64,000 nt of DNA from Candidatus Gastranaerophilales bacterium. Its GTDB lineage: Bacteria > Cyanobacteriota > Vampirovibrionia > Gastranaerophilales > Gastranaerophilaceae. The stretch covers positions 1 to 64,000 of the forward strand of contig CALVGZ010000009.1 of NCBI GenBank assembly GCA_944327225.1, in the 5' to 3' direction. The position numbers and the translations under genes are program-made. The first letter of the stretch is position 1. Each line of letters begins with the position of its first letter. The notes below the pieces were generated by a model. That model was given only the letters and a program-made list of their open reading frames with translations. It was not told the origin of the DNA and did no database searches. Shown piece by piece: positions 16,202 through 26,539 of the stretch.

Positions 16202-18295
16202 TTATATATTACCAGAAAATTTAATATTCTTAAAGTAGTGAATTTTAATTTTTACTTTTGTAGTTTTTGATTCAAAAATTTTTGTAAAGTCTTTTTTAAA
16301 ATTTTTATTATTTAACATATAGCTATATCCAAGACAATTTCTTGATATAGATTCGTTTGGATTTGTGTTTAGTGCATTATAACAACATTGAACTTTATTT
16401 TTTTGTTTTTTAAAAATAATTTTTTCGTTTTGTATTATATAATTTATTTCCACATCTTCAGGATTAAAAACATTGTCGTCTTGAATTTCTCCTTCCAATA
16501 TAACTAAGTCGTAGTTATTGAGATTTATTTTATCTAAATTTGCTGCATTTAAAAAATCAAAATTAATTTTTGTTATATTTTTGTCTTTTAAATATAACAG
16601 AGAGGAATTTGTTGTTTTAATGATTGCCACTTTTGAAGCATTTTTATATTTCTCATCAACAGTTTTTAGTATTTCGGGTGCTAATTCAAAAACTTTTGTG
16701 ATTTTGCCTTGAAAACAATCGTCGTTAAATTTAGATAAATTAAAATGATTTTCTTTTAAATTTTTAATTACAATAAAAAAAGGTATTCTTTTTATATGTG
16801 TTGAAATTAATGTCATATAAAAAATCATAAAAAATATAAATATGGGTTTTAAGATGCTTTTTTTCCGATATGAATAAATAAGACAAATGTTTGATAAGCA
16901 AACAAAAGCAACAATAAATCTTATAGAAAAAATCATATAACCAATGCTCAAAGATAAGACAATAATATTAATCAAAAAAGTAATTGCCAAGAAAAACAAA
17001 AAAATTGTTCTTTTATTTTTATTAAAAAATATTTTAAAAATTGAAATAAAAATACAAGGTAGGAAAATCAAAAATCCTAATATTCCAAAGCCTGCAACTT
17101 GTTCGTCTGTTATTATATTTACTTTTTCCATTTCAACATTGCATCCTGTTGAAGGGCTTATATTTATTATTTGAAAAATAAGATTTTTTAGGTGAAGTAT
17201 TTTGTCGTTTAAATAATATCCCCATTTAAAACCTGTAAAATCCATTGCTTGAAAAGAAAAATGTATTAAATTAGCAATAAAACCTTTATATCCGCCCCAA
17301 AATCTATGTCCTAAATATGCAGCATGGTTTGAGAAGGGACTATGAAAATCTATAAAATTTAAAATATAGTTATATGATGAAAAAATAAAAAAGTTTATGA
17401 TAAGGAAAACTATAAATATGCTTATATTTTTAATATCTTTTTCATTTTTTATAAAGTATGAAATTGCAAAAATTAAAATTATAAAACCAAAAAGCATCAT
17501 AAAAGCAGTGCTTTTTGTACCTAAAGCAATGGCAATAGCTAATGAAGAAAAATATAGATTTTTTTTATCATTTTTTAAATAAAGTGCAGTTGCACATAAA
17601 AAAAGAGCTCCTATGGTTATATCTGTTTGCAGGCTTGGAATTTGAATTATTACAGCAGCTAATGATGATAATAAGAAAGTAGACCAGAGAGTTTTTCTGT
17701 ATGAAATTTTAAATTTTGAACAAATATGAAAATTTGAAAAAATTATAAGAATATAAGAAAAAAATGATAAAAGCCCGCATCCTTGAAAATTATTTTTTAA
17801 AGTTATCATCCACGTATAAAAAATTTCCGAGTTTATTGGCATAATTAAAGCTCTGATGTCATTTGTTTCAAAGTGTGATAAATTTTTTTGTGAAACAAAT
17901 TCAACTGCCCTCAAGAAGTGGTATGTTTGACTGTCCGGTTCCAAAGGCGGCATGACAACAGCTAAAATAAATGTTGTTAAAATTAAAATTACAAAAGAAA
18001 TTGCTAAAATAATTAATGATTTGTCAAGCAAAAAAGCGTTTTTTAATTTAGTTAAGTCCAAGTTTAGTTTCAAATTTGGGAATTTTTTGTTTTTCCAAAA
18101 GAAAAATAAAATTATTGATTCAATTGTATTTAATATGATTATATTTATTGAACTAATAGAATTGATAAGTGATAAAAATTCAATGTTTAAAATAATTAAT
18201 GCAAAGAAAGTTATAAATATAATGAGTTCGCTTCCAAATATCGAAGCAATTATATATGATGAAAAAAAGTTTAGTAAGACTCCCAAAAAAAACAT
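16202..18295 (-). CDS. polytopic glycosyltransferase-like membrane protein
   Basis: 697 residues with about a dozen hydrophobic segments, then a soluble C-terminal part from about residue 510. An acidic loop after the third or fourth segment (PPLEPDSQTYHFLRAVEF, near residue 115) resembles the D/E-containing first periplasmic loop of GT39/ArnT/PMT-type, lipid-linked-sugar-using glycosyltransferases. The substrate cannot be inferred. The exported-protein gene lies just downstream. Codon usage and A+T content match its neighbours. Confidence 0.6.
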   Translation of the reverse strand: MFFLGVLLNFFSSYIIASIFGSELIIFITFFALIILNIEFLSLINSISSINIIILNTIESIILFFFWKNKKFPNLKLNLDLTKLKNAFLLDKSLIILAISFVILILTTFILAVVMPPLEPDSQTYHFLRAVEFVSQKNLSHFETNDIRALIMPINSEIFYTWMITLKNNFQGCGLLSFFSYILIIFSNFHICSKFKISYRKTLWSTFLLSSLAAVIIQIPSLQTDITIGALFLCATALYLKNDKKNLYFSSLAIAIALGTKSTAFMMLFGFIILIFAISYFIKNEKDIKNISIFIVFLIINFFIFSSYNYILNFIDFHSPFSNHAAYLGHRFWGGYKGFIANLIHFSFQAMDFTGFKWGYYLNDKILHLKNLIFQIINISPSTGCNVEMEKVNIITDEQVAGFGILGFLIFLPCIFISIFKIFFNKNKRTIFLFFLAITFLINIIVLSLSIGYMIFSIRFIVAFVCLSNICLIYSYRKKSILKPIFIFFMIFYMTLISTHIKRIPFFIVIKNLKENHFNLSKFNDDCFQGKITKVFELAPEILKTVDEKYKNASKVAIIKTTNSSLLYLKDKNITKINFDFLNAANLDKINLNNYDLVILEGEIQDDNVFNPEDVEINYIIQNEKIIFKKQKNKVQCCYNALNTNPNESISRNCLGYSYMLNNKNFKKDFTKIFESKTTKVKIKIHYFKNIKFSGNI

Positions 18296-18322
18296 ATTTT
18301 AATTTTACAAACTATGTTTTAA

Positions 18323-18652
18323 TTAGGCAACAAGAAAACGACGTTTAATTAGTTCTCTTTTATTTTCAATAAAATCGTCTTTACTAATATATGATTTTAG
18401 CGAACCTTCTTTTAAAATTATTGAAATATATAGTAAAACTTCATTTTTTAGGTTAAAAAGTTTAAATTTATCAGTTAAAAGAAATTCGATAAATTTTTTT
18501 GAATTTATAGAAATAACATTTTTCATATCAAGTCCTATAATTTGGTGTTTTTTTGTTATTTTTGTTATTTCTTCAGTCAAATTATCGTCAATTTTATTTT
18601 TATTTATGGTTATAATTATCTTATTTTTATAAATTGTTTTGTAAAAATCCAT
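18323..18652 (-). CDS. STAS-like small protein
   Basis: 109 residues. The pattern IIGLDMKNVISINSKKFIEF resembles the STAS/anti-sigma-antagonist core (strand, Asp, then Ser at the phosphorylation position, then helix). It is followed by KLFNLKNEVLLYIS and a basic tail (KRELIKRRF). If correct, it may be a phosphorylatable antagonist in a partner-switch system; no kinase partner is adjacent. The match is by eye and moderate. It lies 27 bases upstream of the glycosyltransferase-like gene, same strand. Confidence 0.4.
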   Translation of the reverse strand: MDFYKTIYKNKIIITINKNKIDDNLTEEITKITKKHQIIGLDMKNVISINSKKFIEFLLTDKFKLFNLKNEVLLYISIILKEGSLKSYISKDDFIENKRELIKRRFLVA

Positions 18653-18797
18653 TTTTTAGAGTCATCCCAATTATTCTCTTTTATATTACAAGATTTAAAA
18701 TAAAATGTTAATTATTACAAAGAATAAGCTTACTATAACTTTCGTTTGAAAAAAAATCATGATAGTATAGTTTTAGGAAAGATTTATAGCGAAATAA

Positions 18798-19925
18798 ATG
18801 AAAATATTAGAGTATTTTAAAAGCCAAAAAGAAGAAAATAACTTCAATTTATTGCCAGACGGAATTTTTACACTAGAACAAGACGGCAAAATAATAGATG
18901 TTAATGATAAGGTTTTGGAAATATATAAAACCACAAGGTTTAATATACTGGGAAGGTACTTTTCTGATTTTGTCGAAAACGGGACTGCTATTTTAAATAA
19001 GATTGTTAGCGAAGGTTTGTCTGAACTTGTTAAGGCTTTTGTGAAAGACGAAGAAAAACCTTCATTATTACTTGAAATAACCGCCAAAAGAAATTTAGAA
19101 ACAAATAAGGTATATGTTGTTGCAAGAAATGCTACGCAACAGCATAGTGAGCATAAGGTTATAAAAGAAAAATTTTCGGTTGCACAAAAGATAATTGATG
19201 AAAAGAACGATTTTCTATTGGATTCCTCCGGAGTAATTTTATCAAATCTTGTTTCTATAAGTGGTTTTTCTCGTGCTTTATTAGATGGAATAGGTGGTGC
19301 TTTGTCTGAAAAGCAACAAAAATATTTAAATATCATAAATTTAAATTCCAGAGATTTGAGTTATGACCTTGAAAAACTTTTTACGCTTTTCAAGTTAGAA
19401 TCTAAAAAAATTCAGTATCAAAATAAATCGTTTGATTTGATTAGTCTTATAAAATCTATTAATAGGGTATATGAGAAGGATTTTAAGGATAAAAAGATTA
19501 TTTTTTCTTTGGACTATTCTACACTAACTGAAAGAGATTGTTTTTTAGATGGTGAAGCAGTGGAATATATTTTAAGATGTATAATGGAAATATTTTTAAG
19601 ATTTGCTAATTTAGGTAAATGTTCATTGAATATTGGACATCCGCCATTAGATTTTCTTAAAAACAGAGATTTTTTGGCAAATGATTCTTATGATACTAAA
19701 AAATATGTTTTATTTGAGGCAAAAATAGCTGATTTAATATTTAATAAAGATGAGCTTGATAATATTTTTGATACTTATTATAAAGGCTCGGTAAAACGTC
19801 CTATTGGGCTTAAAGCTTCTTTAAATCTTTTAAAAGTATATATAACTGATTTTAAGGGAGATATTTGGGTTTATTCAAGAGAAAATTTTGGTACAATGTT
19901 TACTTTTGTGCTACCTTTAAGATAG
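18798..19925 (+). CDS. histidine-kinase-like protein lacking catalytic residues
   Basis: 375 residues, no membrane segment. The N-terminal PAS-like domain (about 15-115, LPDGIFTLEQDGKIIDVN) is followed by a region shaped like HisKA and HATPase_c. At the H-box the usual SHELRTPL is replaced by SSGVILSNLV (about 143-152), so there is no phosphoacceptor His. In the N-box (about 254-270) the expected Asn is not seen. The G1 Asp-x-Gly motif is absent, although the F-box (NIFDTYYKG) and the final GTMFTFVLPL survive. It is probably a non-catalytic signalling protein. The MalK-type ATPase gene follows 22 bases later. Confidence 0.75.
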   Translation: MKILEYFKSQKEENNFNLLPDGIFTLEQDGKIIDVNDKVLEIYKTTRFNILGRYFSDFVENGTAILNKIVSEGLSELVKAFVKDEEKPSLLLEITAKRNLETNKVYVVARNATQQHSEHKVIKEKFSVAQKIIDEKNDFLLDSSGVILSNLVSISGFSRALLDGIGGALSEKQQKYLNIINLNSRDLSYDLEKLFTLFKLESKKIQYQNKSFDLISLIKSINRVYEKDFKDKKIIFSLDYSTLTERDCFLDGEAVEYILRCIMEIFLRFANLGKCSLNIGHPPLDFLKNRDFLANDSYDTKKYVLFEAKIADLIFNKDELDNIFDTYYKGSVKRPIGLKASLNLLKVYITDFKGDIWVYSRENFGTMFTFVLPLR

Positions 19926-19947
19926 ATGGATAAAAGAGTAAAATTTA

Positions 19948-21042
19948 ATGGCAAATGTAGTTTTAAAAAATATTTCCAAAAATTTTGGTAAAAAAGAAAT
20001 TTTAAGAGATATTAATTTTGAAATAAATGATGGGGAATTTATAGTTTTAGTCGGTGCTTCAGGTTGTGGGAAGTCTACACTTTTAAGAATGATTGCCGGC
20101 CTTGAAGTTCCGACAGAAGGCGAGATTTTTATAGATGATAAATTGGTAAATAATGTTGCACCAAAAGATAGAGATATAGCGATGGTTTTTCAAAATTATG
20201 CTCTTTATCCTCATCTTTCTGTAAAAGAAAATATTGCATTGGGTTTAAAGGTTAGAAACGTTGCAAAATGTGAAATCCAAAGAAGAATTACCAGAGCTGT
20301 TGAAATTTTAAAGCTTGAAGATTATATAAATTCTAAGCCTAAAGAGCTTTCTGGCGGTCAACGTCAGCGTGTGGCTTTAGCTCGAGCGATTGTAAGAGAG
20401 CCTAAAGTTTTTTTGATGGATGAACCATTATCTAATCTTGATGCAAAATTGAGAAGTGAAATGCGTTCAGAAATTAAAAAACTTCATAAAAAACTTAAAA
20501 CAACTTTCATTTATGTTACTCATGATCAAACAGAAGCTTTAACCATGGGAGATAGGATAGTTGTATTAAATGAGGGTGTTATTCAACAAATTGATACCCC
20601 TTTTAATATATATAATCACCCGAAAAATGTTTTTGTGGCAACATTTATGGGAGCTAATCCCATGAATATAGTTCATGCGGATATAAAAAATGAAATTATA
20701 GTTATGGGCAATATTTCTTTGAGTTTAAATTCGATGCCTGTTTCAATTAAAAATAAGAGTGAAGTTTTAATTGGTGTTCGTCCGGAAGACGTTGTTTGTG
20801 AAGGTAATCCTTTATATCCTTTTAATATAATAAAATTCAGTGCAAAAGTTATTTTTGAAGAAAATTTAGGTGCATATAAAAATATTTATTTTAAAATCGG
20901 AGAAAGTGAATTTTGTTCAACCGTAAATGCTCAAATCCCAACAGGTGCGGAAATTAACTTTTCAATCAATCCGAAAGATTTACACTTTTTTGATGTTAAA
21001 ACAAAAGAGCCGTTATATAAGGTTTCAAATTTCAGCATTTAA
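19948..21042 (+). CDS. ABC transporter ATPase, MalK/UgpC family
   Basis: 364 residues. Walker A is GASGCGKST near residue 38, the Q-loop is in [14 protein letters not shown], the signature is [14 protein letters not shown], Walker B is VFLMDEP and the H-loop is THDQTEA. A TOBE domain of ~120 residues at the C-terminus (GVRPEDVV) places it in the MalK/UgpC/MsmK group that powers oligosaccharide or glycerol-phosphate importers. No permease or binding protein is nearby, so it may serve several importers. It converges on leuA with a four-base overlap. Confidence 0.93.
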   Translation: MANVVLKNISKNFGKKEILRDINFEINDGEFIVLVGASGCGKSTLLRMIAGLEVPTEGEIFIDDKLVNNVAPKDRDIAMVFQNYALYPHLSVKENIALGLKVRNVAKCEIQRRITRAVEILKLEDYINSKPKELSGGQRQRVALARAIVREPKVFLMDEPLSNLDAKLRSEMRSEIKKLHKKLKTTFIYVTHDQTEALTMGDRIVVLNEGVIQQIDTPFNIYNHPKNVFVATFMGANPMNIVHADIKNEIIVMGNISLSLNSMPVSIKNKSEVLIGVRPEDVVCEGNPLYPFNIIKFSAKVIFEENLGAYKNIYFKIGESEFCSTVNAQIPTGAEINFSINPKDLHFFDVKTKEPLYKVSNFSI

Positions 21043-22586
21043 ACATATATTTGATTCAGTGCATTAAATATTGCCTTAACATTTGCCTGAGCCGTTGATG
21101 TATCGATTGCACGACCTATAATTTCTTTTCCGTTTTTATCAAGCATGGAAACCATGCTCATTGCTCTTGCGGATGAGCCTTCTTTGTCACTGTCAAGCGA
21201 GTATTGCTTATAATAGGATAATTTCGTTTCAAATCCCAACTTTTTTAACCCGTTTAAACAAGCGTCCATAGGGCCATTTCCTTTACCTATCACTTCTTTT
21301 CTTTCGCCTTTGAAATTAAAGAATAGGTCAAATATTCCTTTTTCTATTTCTTTTAGGGATATAAGTTCAAATGCACCCTCTATATTGCAAATTTTATTAA
21401 AATAAAGTTCAAGTATTTCTTGGTCGGATAATTCTCCTTTTGTTTCTGCGATTTTTTTTGCAATAGGAGTTAGATTAACTGATTCTTGGATTGTAATAGG
21501 ATATTTAAGAGCTTTGATGATATCGTAAATTGCAGTTTTACCCGATTGAGAAGTAAATCCGATTTTTTCATCATCATATCTGCCTATTAAATCAGGATGA
21601 ATTGGCCTGTATGCACCAAAATTCATATCCTTTGTTTTTATTGCACCGTCTTGATGTATTCCGCTTCTGTGAGCAAGTGCTTCAGGGCCTATAAGAGGAG
21701 CTTTTTCATAAATTTTTATCTTTGACATTTGGGAAATAATCAAAGCCGTTTCATATAACTTTTCAAGTTTAATTCCTGTTTCGATACCGCTATTATGCAG
21801 TGCAACTGCTACTTGTATGAAATCTGTATTTCCTGCACGTTCTCCAAGACCATTTAAACAACATTCTAATTGTCTTGCACCCCTGAAATAACTTTCAACC
21901 GTTGTTGCTGTTGCCATTCCAAGATCATTATGATTATGTACCGAAATCGTTATATCTTCAGGTAAGTTTTCTTTAACTTTTGTAACCATATCCAAAAATC
22001 TTTTTGGACGATATCTTTCAACAGTATTTGGTAAATTTATTGTTGTTGCTCCGTTTTTAACAATATCCTTTAATACATCAATTACAAAATCAAGATTTTC
22101 GAGGCAATCACCGAAATGTTCCACTGAAAATTCTATGTCTGCGTTTTTATTTTCTTTTATTAAATTTTTATATCCGTATTCGACGGCATCGATTGCAAGT
22201 GAAGCAATAGTATCGGGTTTTTTATTTAAAACGTATTTCATATGAAATGGTGATAGAGTAATAAATGTGTGCAATCTTGGTTTTTGTGCGTTTTTAACAG
22301 CTAGAATTGCCCTTTCTATATCATCTTTGTGGGCTCTTGCAAGAACTGAAACGAGCGTATTTTTTGAACGTGTTGCAAGTGCTTTACAGGATTCAAAATC
22401 CATTTGCGATGAAGCAGGAAAACCGATTTCAATTGCCGGTATGTTAAGTGAAACGATTTTATCAAATATAAATTCCTTTTCTTTGAGGCTCCAAGGGTTT
22501 TTTAATGATTGGTTACCGTCCCTTAATGTAATATCATAAAAAAACGGTTTTTCTTGTTTTTGTAGAGGTTTTGACATTCTTTGCAT
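21039..22586 (-). CDS. leuA: 2-isopropylmalate synthase
   Basis: First step of leucine synthesis: acetyl-CoA + 2-oxoisovalerate to 2-isopropylmalate. 515 residues. The catalytic TIM barrel shows TLRDGNQS near residue 20, the metal-binding HNHNDLGMA and the linker RSGIHQDG. The C-terminal LeuA regulatory domain includes [14 protein letters not shown], expected to bind leucine for feedback inhibition. The ATG at 22586 lacks a clear ribosome-binding site; a second ATG at 22577 is also possible. No other leu gene is present here. Confidence 0.95.
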   Translation of the reverse strand: MQRMSKPLQKQEKPFFYDITLRDGNQSLKNPWSLKEKEFIFDKIVSLNIPAIEIGFPASSQMDFESCKALATRSKNTLVSVLARAHKDDIERAILAVKNAQKPRLHTFITLSPFHMKYVLNKKPDTIASLAIDAVEYGYKNLIKENKNADIEFSVEHFGDCLENLDFVIDVLKDIVKNGATTINLPNTVERYRPKRFLDMVTKVKENLPEDITISVHNHNDLGMATATTVESYFRGARQLECCLNGLGERAGNTDFIQVAVALHNSGIETGIKLEKLYETALIISQMSKIKIYEKAPLIGPEALAHRSGIHQDGAIKTKDMNFGAYRPIHPDLIGRYDDEKIGFTSQSGKTAIYDIIKALKYPITIQESVNLTPIAKKIAETKGELSDQEILELYFNKICNIEGAFELISLKEIEKGIFDLFFNFKGERKEVIGKGNGPMDACLNGLKKLGFETKLSYYKQYSLDSDKEGSSARAMSMVSMLDKNGKEIIGRAIDTSTAQANVKAIFNALNQIYV

Positions 22587-22762
22587 AATCTTAATATCTG
22601 TTATAGTTTATTTTTTTATATTTTTTGTTATAATAAATTCTATTCTAAATAGACTTATATGGTCAACGGGGATTATGTAAAAAAATGTAAAATACATTAT
22701 TTTTTTTAACAAAAGTTTGTATTTACTGTTTTTAGAATATTGGTTAATTATAAAGTGATTTT

Positions 22763-23401
22763 ATGAAGGTAAACAGCGTTAACAAGCAACAAAATTTTAA
22801 AGGTTCTTTTGGTGAAAAAACCGTTGGTTTTATCACCAAACATCCTGCTTTATTGGCTACTCTTGCAGGTTCTTCGGTTATTGCTCAAAAAGTTGTTATG
22901 TCATCTTCGGAAGCAACTATCGGACCTGCTATGGATATTGCGATAGGTAAAACAATATCAAAAATTACTAACGAAAAAGACGGAAGGACAAAGCAAAGTT
23001 CAAAAGTTCAAGCAGTTAGAACATTTTCGCAAGCGGTTGGCGGAACTATTGTAGGTGTTATAATAAGAGGTATTTGTATAGCGGGGGCTACTGCTTTATG
23101 TATGAAAGCGGGTGGAAAAATAGGTGAAGAACTTGGTAAAAAATTCCCTGATAAATTTGCAAGTATTGTAAACAACGGATTAACTAAAAAAAGTAGTGAT
23201 TATGAAAAAATATCAAATGCTTCCGCGTGGGGTAAAAATATCGGCGGTGCGGTAGCTTTAATGGTTATGTTAGTTACAAACTTTTTAATTGACGCTCCTT
23301 TTATAAATTTAATTAATAAAAATGCAACAAAGGTTGTTAAAAATATTGGTGTTAAATTTAAAAAACCTCAAGAAGATAAAAATTCAAAGGAGGTTAAATA
23401 G
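22763..23401 (+). CDS. FKG-motif membrane protein A
   Basis: 212 residues, not recognised. The N-terminus is polar and carries NFKGSFG at residues 11-17, with no cleavable signal peptide. Hydrophobic, Gly/Ala-rich segments occur around 30-50, 92-118 and 158-180, and the tail is Lys-rich. The start has no ribosome-binding site; TATAAA sits at 22749-22754, so the mRNA may have little or no leader. It overlaps the next gene by one base, and the pair probably acts together in the inner membrane. Confidence 0.65.
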   Translation: MKVNSVNKQQNFKGSFGEKTVGFITKHPALLATLAGSSVIAQKVVMSSSEATIGPAMDIAIGKTISKITNEKDGRTKQSSKVQAVRTFSQAVGGTIVGVIIRGICIAGATALCMKAGGKIGEELGKKFPDKFASIVNNGLTKKSSDYEKISNASAWGKNIGGAVALMVMLVTNFLIDAPFINLINKNATKVVKNIGVKFKKPQEDKNSKEVK

Positions 23402-24144
23402 TGGCTCAAGATATTCAAAAAACAACTAATGGAATATGGAAATTATTGGAAGCTTGCACACCTAATGCTGAAAAAGCCGGTAATGCTTTGTTATATTTAA
23501 ATGCGATAGGTATGTTATTTGCTGCTGCGAGTAATACAACCGCCACTGCAATAGATAAAAACACTCGTCCCGAAGATAAGAAATTTTTAATTCCTGCAGG
23601 TGTTGCAACCGGTGTTGCAAACATTGGTATATATTTTTTAATGACAAGAAAAATAATTAAATACCTTGAAAAATCAGCACTTAGCTATGTTGATAAAATG
23701 AAAGACAACGAATTAGTGGCAAAAGCGACTGATTTTGCTAAAAGAGCTGTTAAAAAGGCAGAGAAAGGTATTTTTAAAAAACCTGAATTAGCAGTATCGA
23801 TGAAAAAAGATTTTTTTAACGGTGCGGATATTAATGGCACAATAACAGAAGCTGCTAAAAATGCTTATAAAAATAATGTAAAAGCTGCCGCAAGCGTTGC
23901 GGGTGCTTTTGCCGGTGCGGTTATAGGTTGTTCTATTTTAACACCTATTATAAGAGATGTCAGTGCATATTTTGTTCAAAAGAGGATGGAAAAAAATAAT
24001 CCGGAATTAAAGAACAAACCTCATAAACCCTATTATGATCCAACACGTGTCGGAACCGGCATTTATAACAGAAAACAGCCTTTATCCATGACAAGTTTTA
24101 TGACTTTTACAAATAAAAATTTGAATGGTAACATGAAGATTTAA
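23401..24144 (+). CDS. membrane protein B, partner of the FKG protein
   Basis: 247 residues, start GTG overlapping the TAG of the upstream gene. AAGGAGGTT at 23386-23394 is one of the strongest ribosome-binding sites in the window. Hydrophobic segments lie near residues 28-45, 60-82 and 160-185 (AAASVAGAFAGAVIGCSILT). The tail is polar with YYDPTRVGTGIY. Not recognised. The style resembles the 39785-43296 membrane proteins. Confidence 0.65.
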   Translation: MAQDIQKTTNGIWKLLEACTPNAEKAGNALLYLNAIGMLFAAASNTTATAIDKNTRPEDKKFLIPAGVATGVANIGIYFLMTRKIIKYLEKSALSYVDKMKDNELVAKATDFAKRAVKKAEKGIFKKPELAVSMKKDFFNGADINGTITEAAKNAYKNNVKAAASVAGAFAGAVIGCSILTPIIRDVSAYFVQKRMEKNNPELKNKPHKPYYDPTRVGTGIYNRKQPLSMTSFMTFTNKNLNGNMKI

Positions 24145-24181
24145 AGTTGGTTTGAGTTATGTTTTAGTGATTTGTTTGGAT

Positions 24182-26350
24182 TTAGTACATTTCACCCATA
24201 CCAAATGTGAAGAAGCCTGAACCTCTGTCGACCCCGCAAGTATTTGTAAGAGGAATACCATAATCAAGGTTAATTGGGCCTAATCCCGGTATGAATACTC
24301 TTAATCCGACACCTGCTGAAATTGCATAGCCCGGTTTATCATATATGTCTGAACCGATAGATTTATTAAACAATGTACCTGCATCAACAAAAGCAGCAAG
24401 TCTTAAATTGTTTAAGAAGGAGTTTGACGTAAGTCTGTCTATAAATGGAATCGGAACACGAACTTCGGCACTTCCCATCATATATCCGTCGCCAACGCCG
24501 ACTTCTGATATATTAAAGCCTCTTATTGTATATGGACCGCCAAGTGCAAAACCGGCAAATTCAGGCATGTCCCCATGGATTTTTCCGCCCGCTTTAGCAG
24601 TTAAGACAATTGAGGATTTTTTTCCTAACGGAGTAAATTTTCTAATCATACCATGTAATTTGCCGAAAGTTTCTCCTGAGATACCCAGATTTTCTTCAAA
24701 CATCGCTCTTGCCAGTACACCCCTTCTGGCATTAACTGCACTGTCTCTGGTATCATATATCAAAGCAGGAGTTATTTTTATAAAGAAACCCCCGTCAAGT
24801 TCTTTATCACGCATAGACCAAGGAATACCATGTGCAAGATATTTGTTCCTTATTGCACCTTCGTCTCCTTCTGATAAATTTACACTCTCAACTCCAAAGC
24901 CCAGAGAACCTGATAAATTTTTATATGTTACAAATTTTCTTGAAATGGTGGCTTCTGCACCAAATCTTTTTTCTATTGCTAAAGGTACTTGATAACTTCC
25001 GTAGTATCTTGCAAAACCTCTAATTGCTAGTGATTGATTTTCACGTTTAAACATTGGTTCTAAAAAGCTTATTTCGCCTTGCAGATTTGCTTTATTTATA
25101 ACGGAGCTGTCATTCATTAAAATACCGGTACCTGCAAGAAGGTTTAAGTTTAATTTTTGTCCGAGTCCTCTGAAATTATTTTCTCCAAAGCCTACTGAAC
25201 CAAAAAAGCCCGAAGCGGAATCAATACCGACACCGAGTGATATTCTTCCGGTTCTTTGTTCTTCAAGAGCTATATATACATCATAAAGGCCTGTTCTTTC
25301 ATCTTGTTTTAGTTCTCTTTGAACATCTTTGAATGCTTGTGTTCCCATTAATCTTAAAATGTCTGAACGCATTGTATTTTCGTTATATACGCTTCCGGGT
25401 TGCAGAAAAATATTCCTTTTAACAATAAAATCTTTGGTTTTATTATTGCCTTCAACAATAATATCTCCGATAATTCCTTCGTCTATTTCTATATTTATAT
25501 ATCCGTCAGGATCATCTGATACTTTTGTAACTCTTGCTAATATATAACCTCTTGATGAGTATAATTCCTGAATTTGATTTATGGCATTATTAAGGCTCAG
25601 TATATTTTGAGGTAAGCCTTTATATTCGTTTAAGATATTCATTATTTCAGATGTTGGTATGCTTTTATTGCCTGTGATATTAAAGCCTGCAACAGGCGGA
25701 TTTTCTTCCAGAATAATTCTTAATTTAACATTATTATCATCGATTTTAATTGGGAGTGCTCTTATATTTTGCGTAAAAAACCCTGTTCCATATAGTGATT
25801 TCAGGTCATTTGAAACTTCTGAGCGAATATATTGATATCCTTCTTTTGATTTTATTTGATCTTTTATATAGTTTGCATCAAGGAGATTATTTCCGTATAT
25901 TTCAACTTCTTTTATGTAAATTAAATCGGTGTCGTTTATGTATGTTCCTTGTTCTGTTTCATTTGATACATCAGAACTTTGTTCGATTGTCTCTTCTTCA
26001 ATTATTTCGTCTTGTTTTGTTTCTTTTTTGTTTTTGCGTTTAAAATTAAAGAAGCCTTTTTTCTTTTTTTTGCTGTTTTTGACTTGTTTTTCGTTGTTAA
26101 TTTCAGCAGGGGTGGAATTAATATCATCATCTATATCTTCGAAAGAAGAAAAAGTGGATTTATCAATGGGGACTTCTTCCAGTTTTATTTCTTTAGGGGT
26201 GTTATTTTTTTCTTTTTTGAATAAAGATTTGACATTTTTGAGTCTTTTAAATTCTTTTATATCGACTCCGGAAGCACAATATGCACTTTGTCCTAAAAAC
26301 AAAGATAAAAATATAAAAATTGTCAGAAATTTTATATAAAATTTTTTCAT
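24182..26350 (-). CDS. bamA: outer-membrane protein assembly factor, Omp85/BamA family
   Basis: 722 residues. A signal peptide (about 1-27) precedes an unusual charged, Lys-rich linker (about 28-140). Three POTRA-like repeats follow (about 143-365; IKEVEIYGNNLLD, VAGFNITGNKSIP, IGDIIVEGNNKTKDF), then a C-terminal beta-barrel ending in Tyr (FTFGMGEMY). The conserved barrel loop motif appears as GGPYTIRGF. It folds beta-barrel proteins into the outer membrane. Three POTRAs rather than five fits cyanobacterial-type Omp85. It shows the cell is diderm. Confidence 0.92.
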   Translation of the reverse strand: MKKFYIKFLTIFIFLSLFLGQSAYCASGVDIKEFKRLKNVKSLFKKEKNNTPKEIKLEEVPIDKSTFSSFEDIDDDINSTPAEINNEKQVKNSKKKKKGFFNFKRKNKKETKQDEIIEEETIEQSSDVSNETEQGTYINDTDLIYIKEVEIYGNNLLDANYIKDQIKSKEGYQYIRSEVSNDLKSLYGTGFFTQNIRALPIKIDDNNVKLRIILEENPPVAGFNITGNKSIPTSEIMNILNEYKGLPQNILSLNNAINQIQELYSSRGYILARVTKVSDDPDGYINIEIDEGIIGDIIVEGNNKTKDFIVKRNIFLQPGSVYNENTMRSDILRLMGTQAFKDVQRELKQDERTGLYDVYIALEEQRTGRISLGVGIDSASGFFGSVGFGENNFRGLGQKLNLNLLAGTGILMNDSSVINKANLQGEISFLEPMFKRENQSLAIRGFARYYGSYQVPLAIEKRFGAEATISRKFVTYKNLSGSLGFGVESVNLSEGDEGAIRNKYLAHGIPWSMRDKELDGGFFIKITPALIYDTRDSAVNARRGVLARAMFEENLGISGETFGKLHGMIRKFTPLGKKSSIVLTAKAGGKIHGDMPEFAGFALGGPYTIRGFNISEVGVGDGYMMGSAEVRVPIPFIDRLTSNSFLNNLRLAAFVDAGTLFNKSIGSDIYDKPGYAISAGVGLRVFIPGLGPINLDYGIPLTNTCGVDRGSGFFTFGMGEMY

Positions 26351-26539
26351 TTATTCCAAGTCAAATCAAGACAATATCGCTTATAGATAATATTATATAT
26401 CTAAAACAAACTAAGTCCAAAAAAAATCATAAAATCAATCATTTATCTGACAAACCTATTTATAATTGTTACAAAATTATTAAGAAAGTTTAAAAATATA
26501 ATTATTTATAATAGTATTTTATTAAAAGCTGGTTTTGAA

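Noticed and set aside
17952-18302. 116-codon frame opposite the glycosyltransferase-like gene
   Set aside because: Ile/Lys-rich shadow of a hydrophobic coding region without a start signal.
18746-18771. Promoter TTGAAA...TATAGT before the pseudo-kinase gene
   Set aside because: The spacer is only 14 bases.
25929-26339. 136-codon plus-strand frame opposite bamA
   Set aside because: A shadow of the Lys/Glu-rich BamA linker; translation is a Ser/Phe/Leu run.
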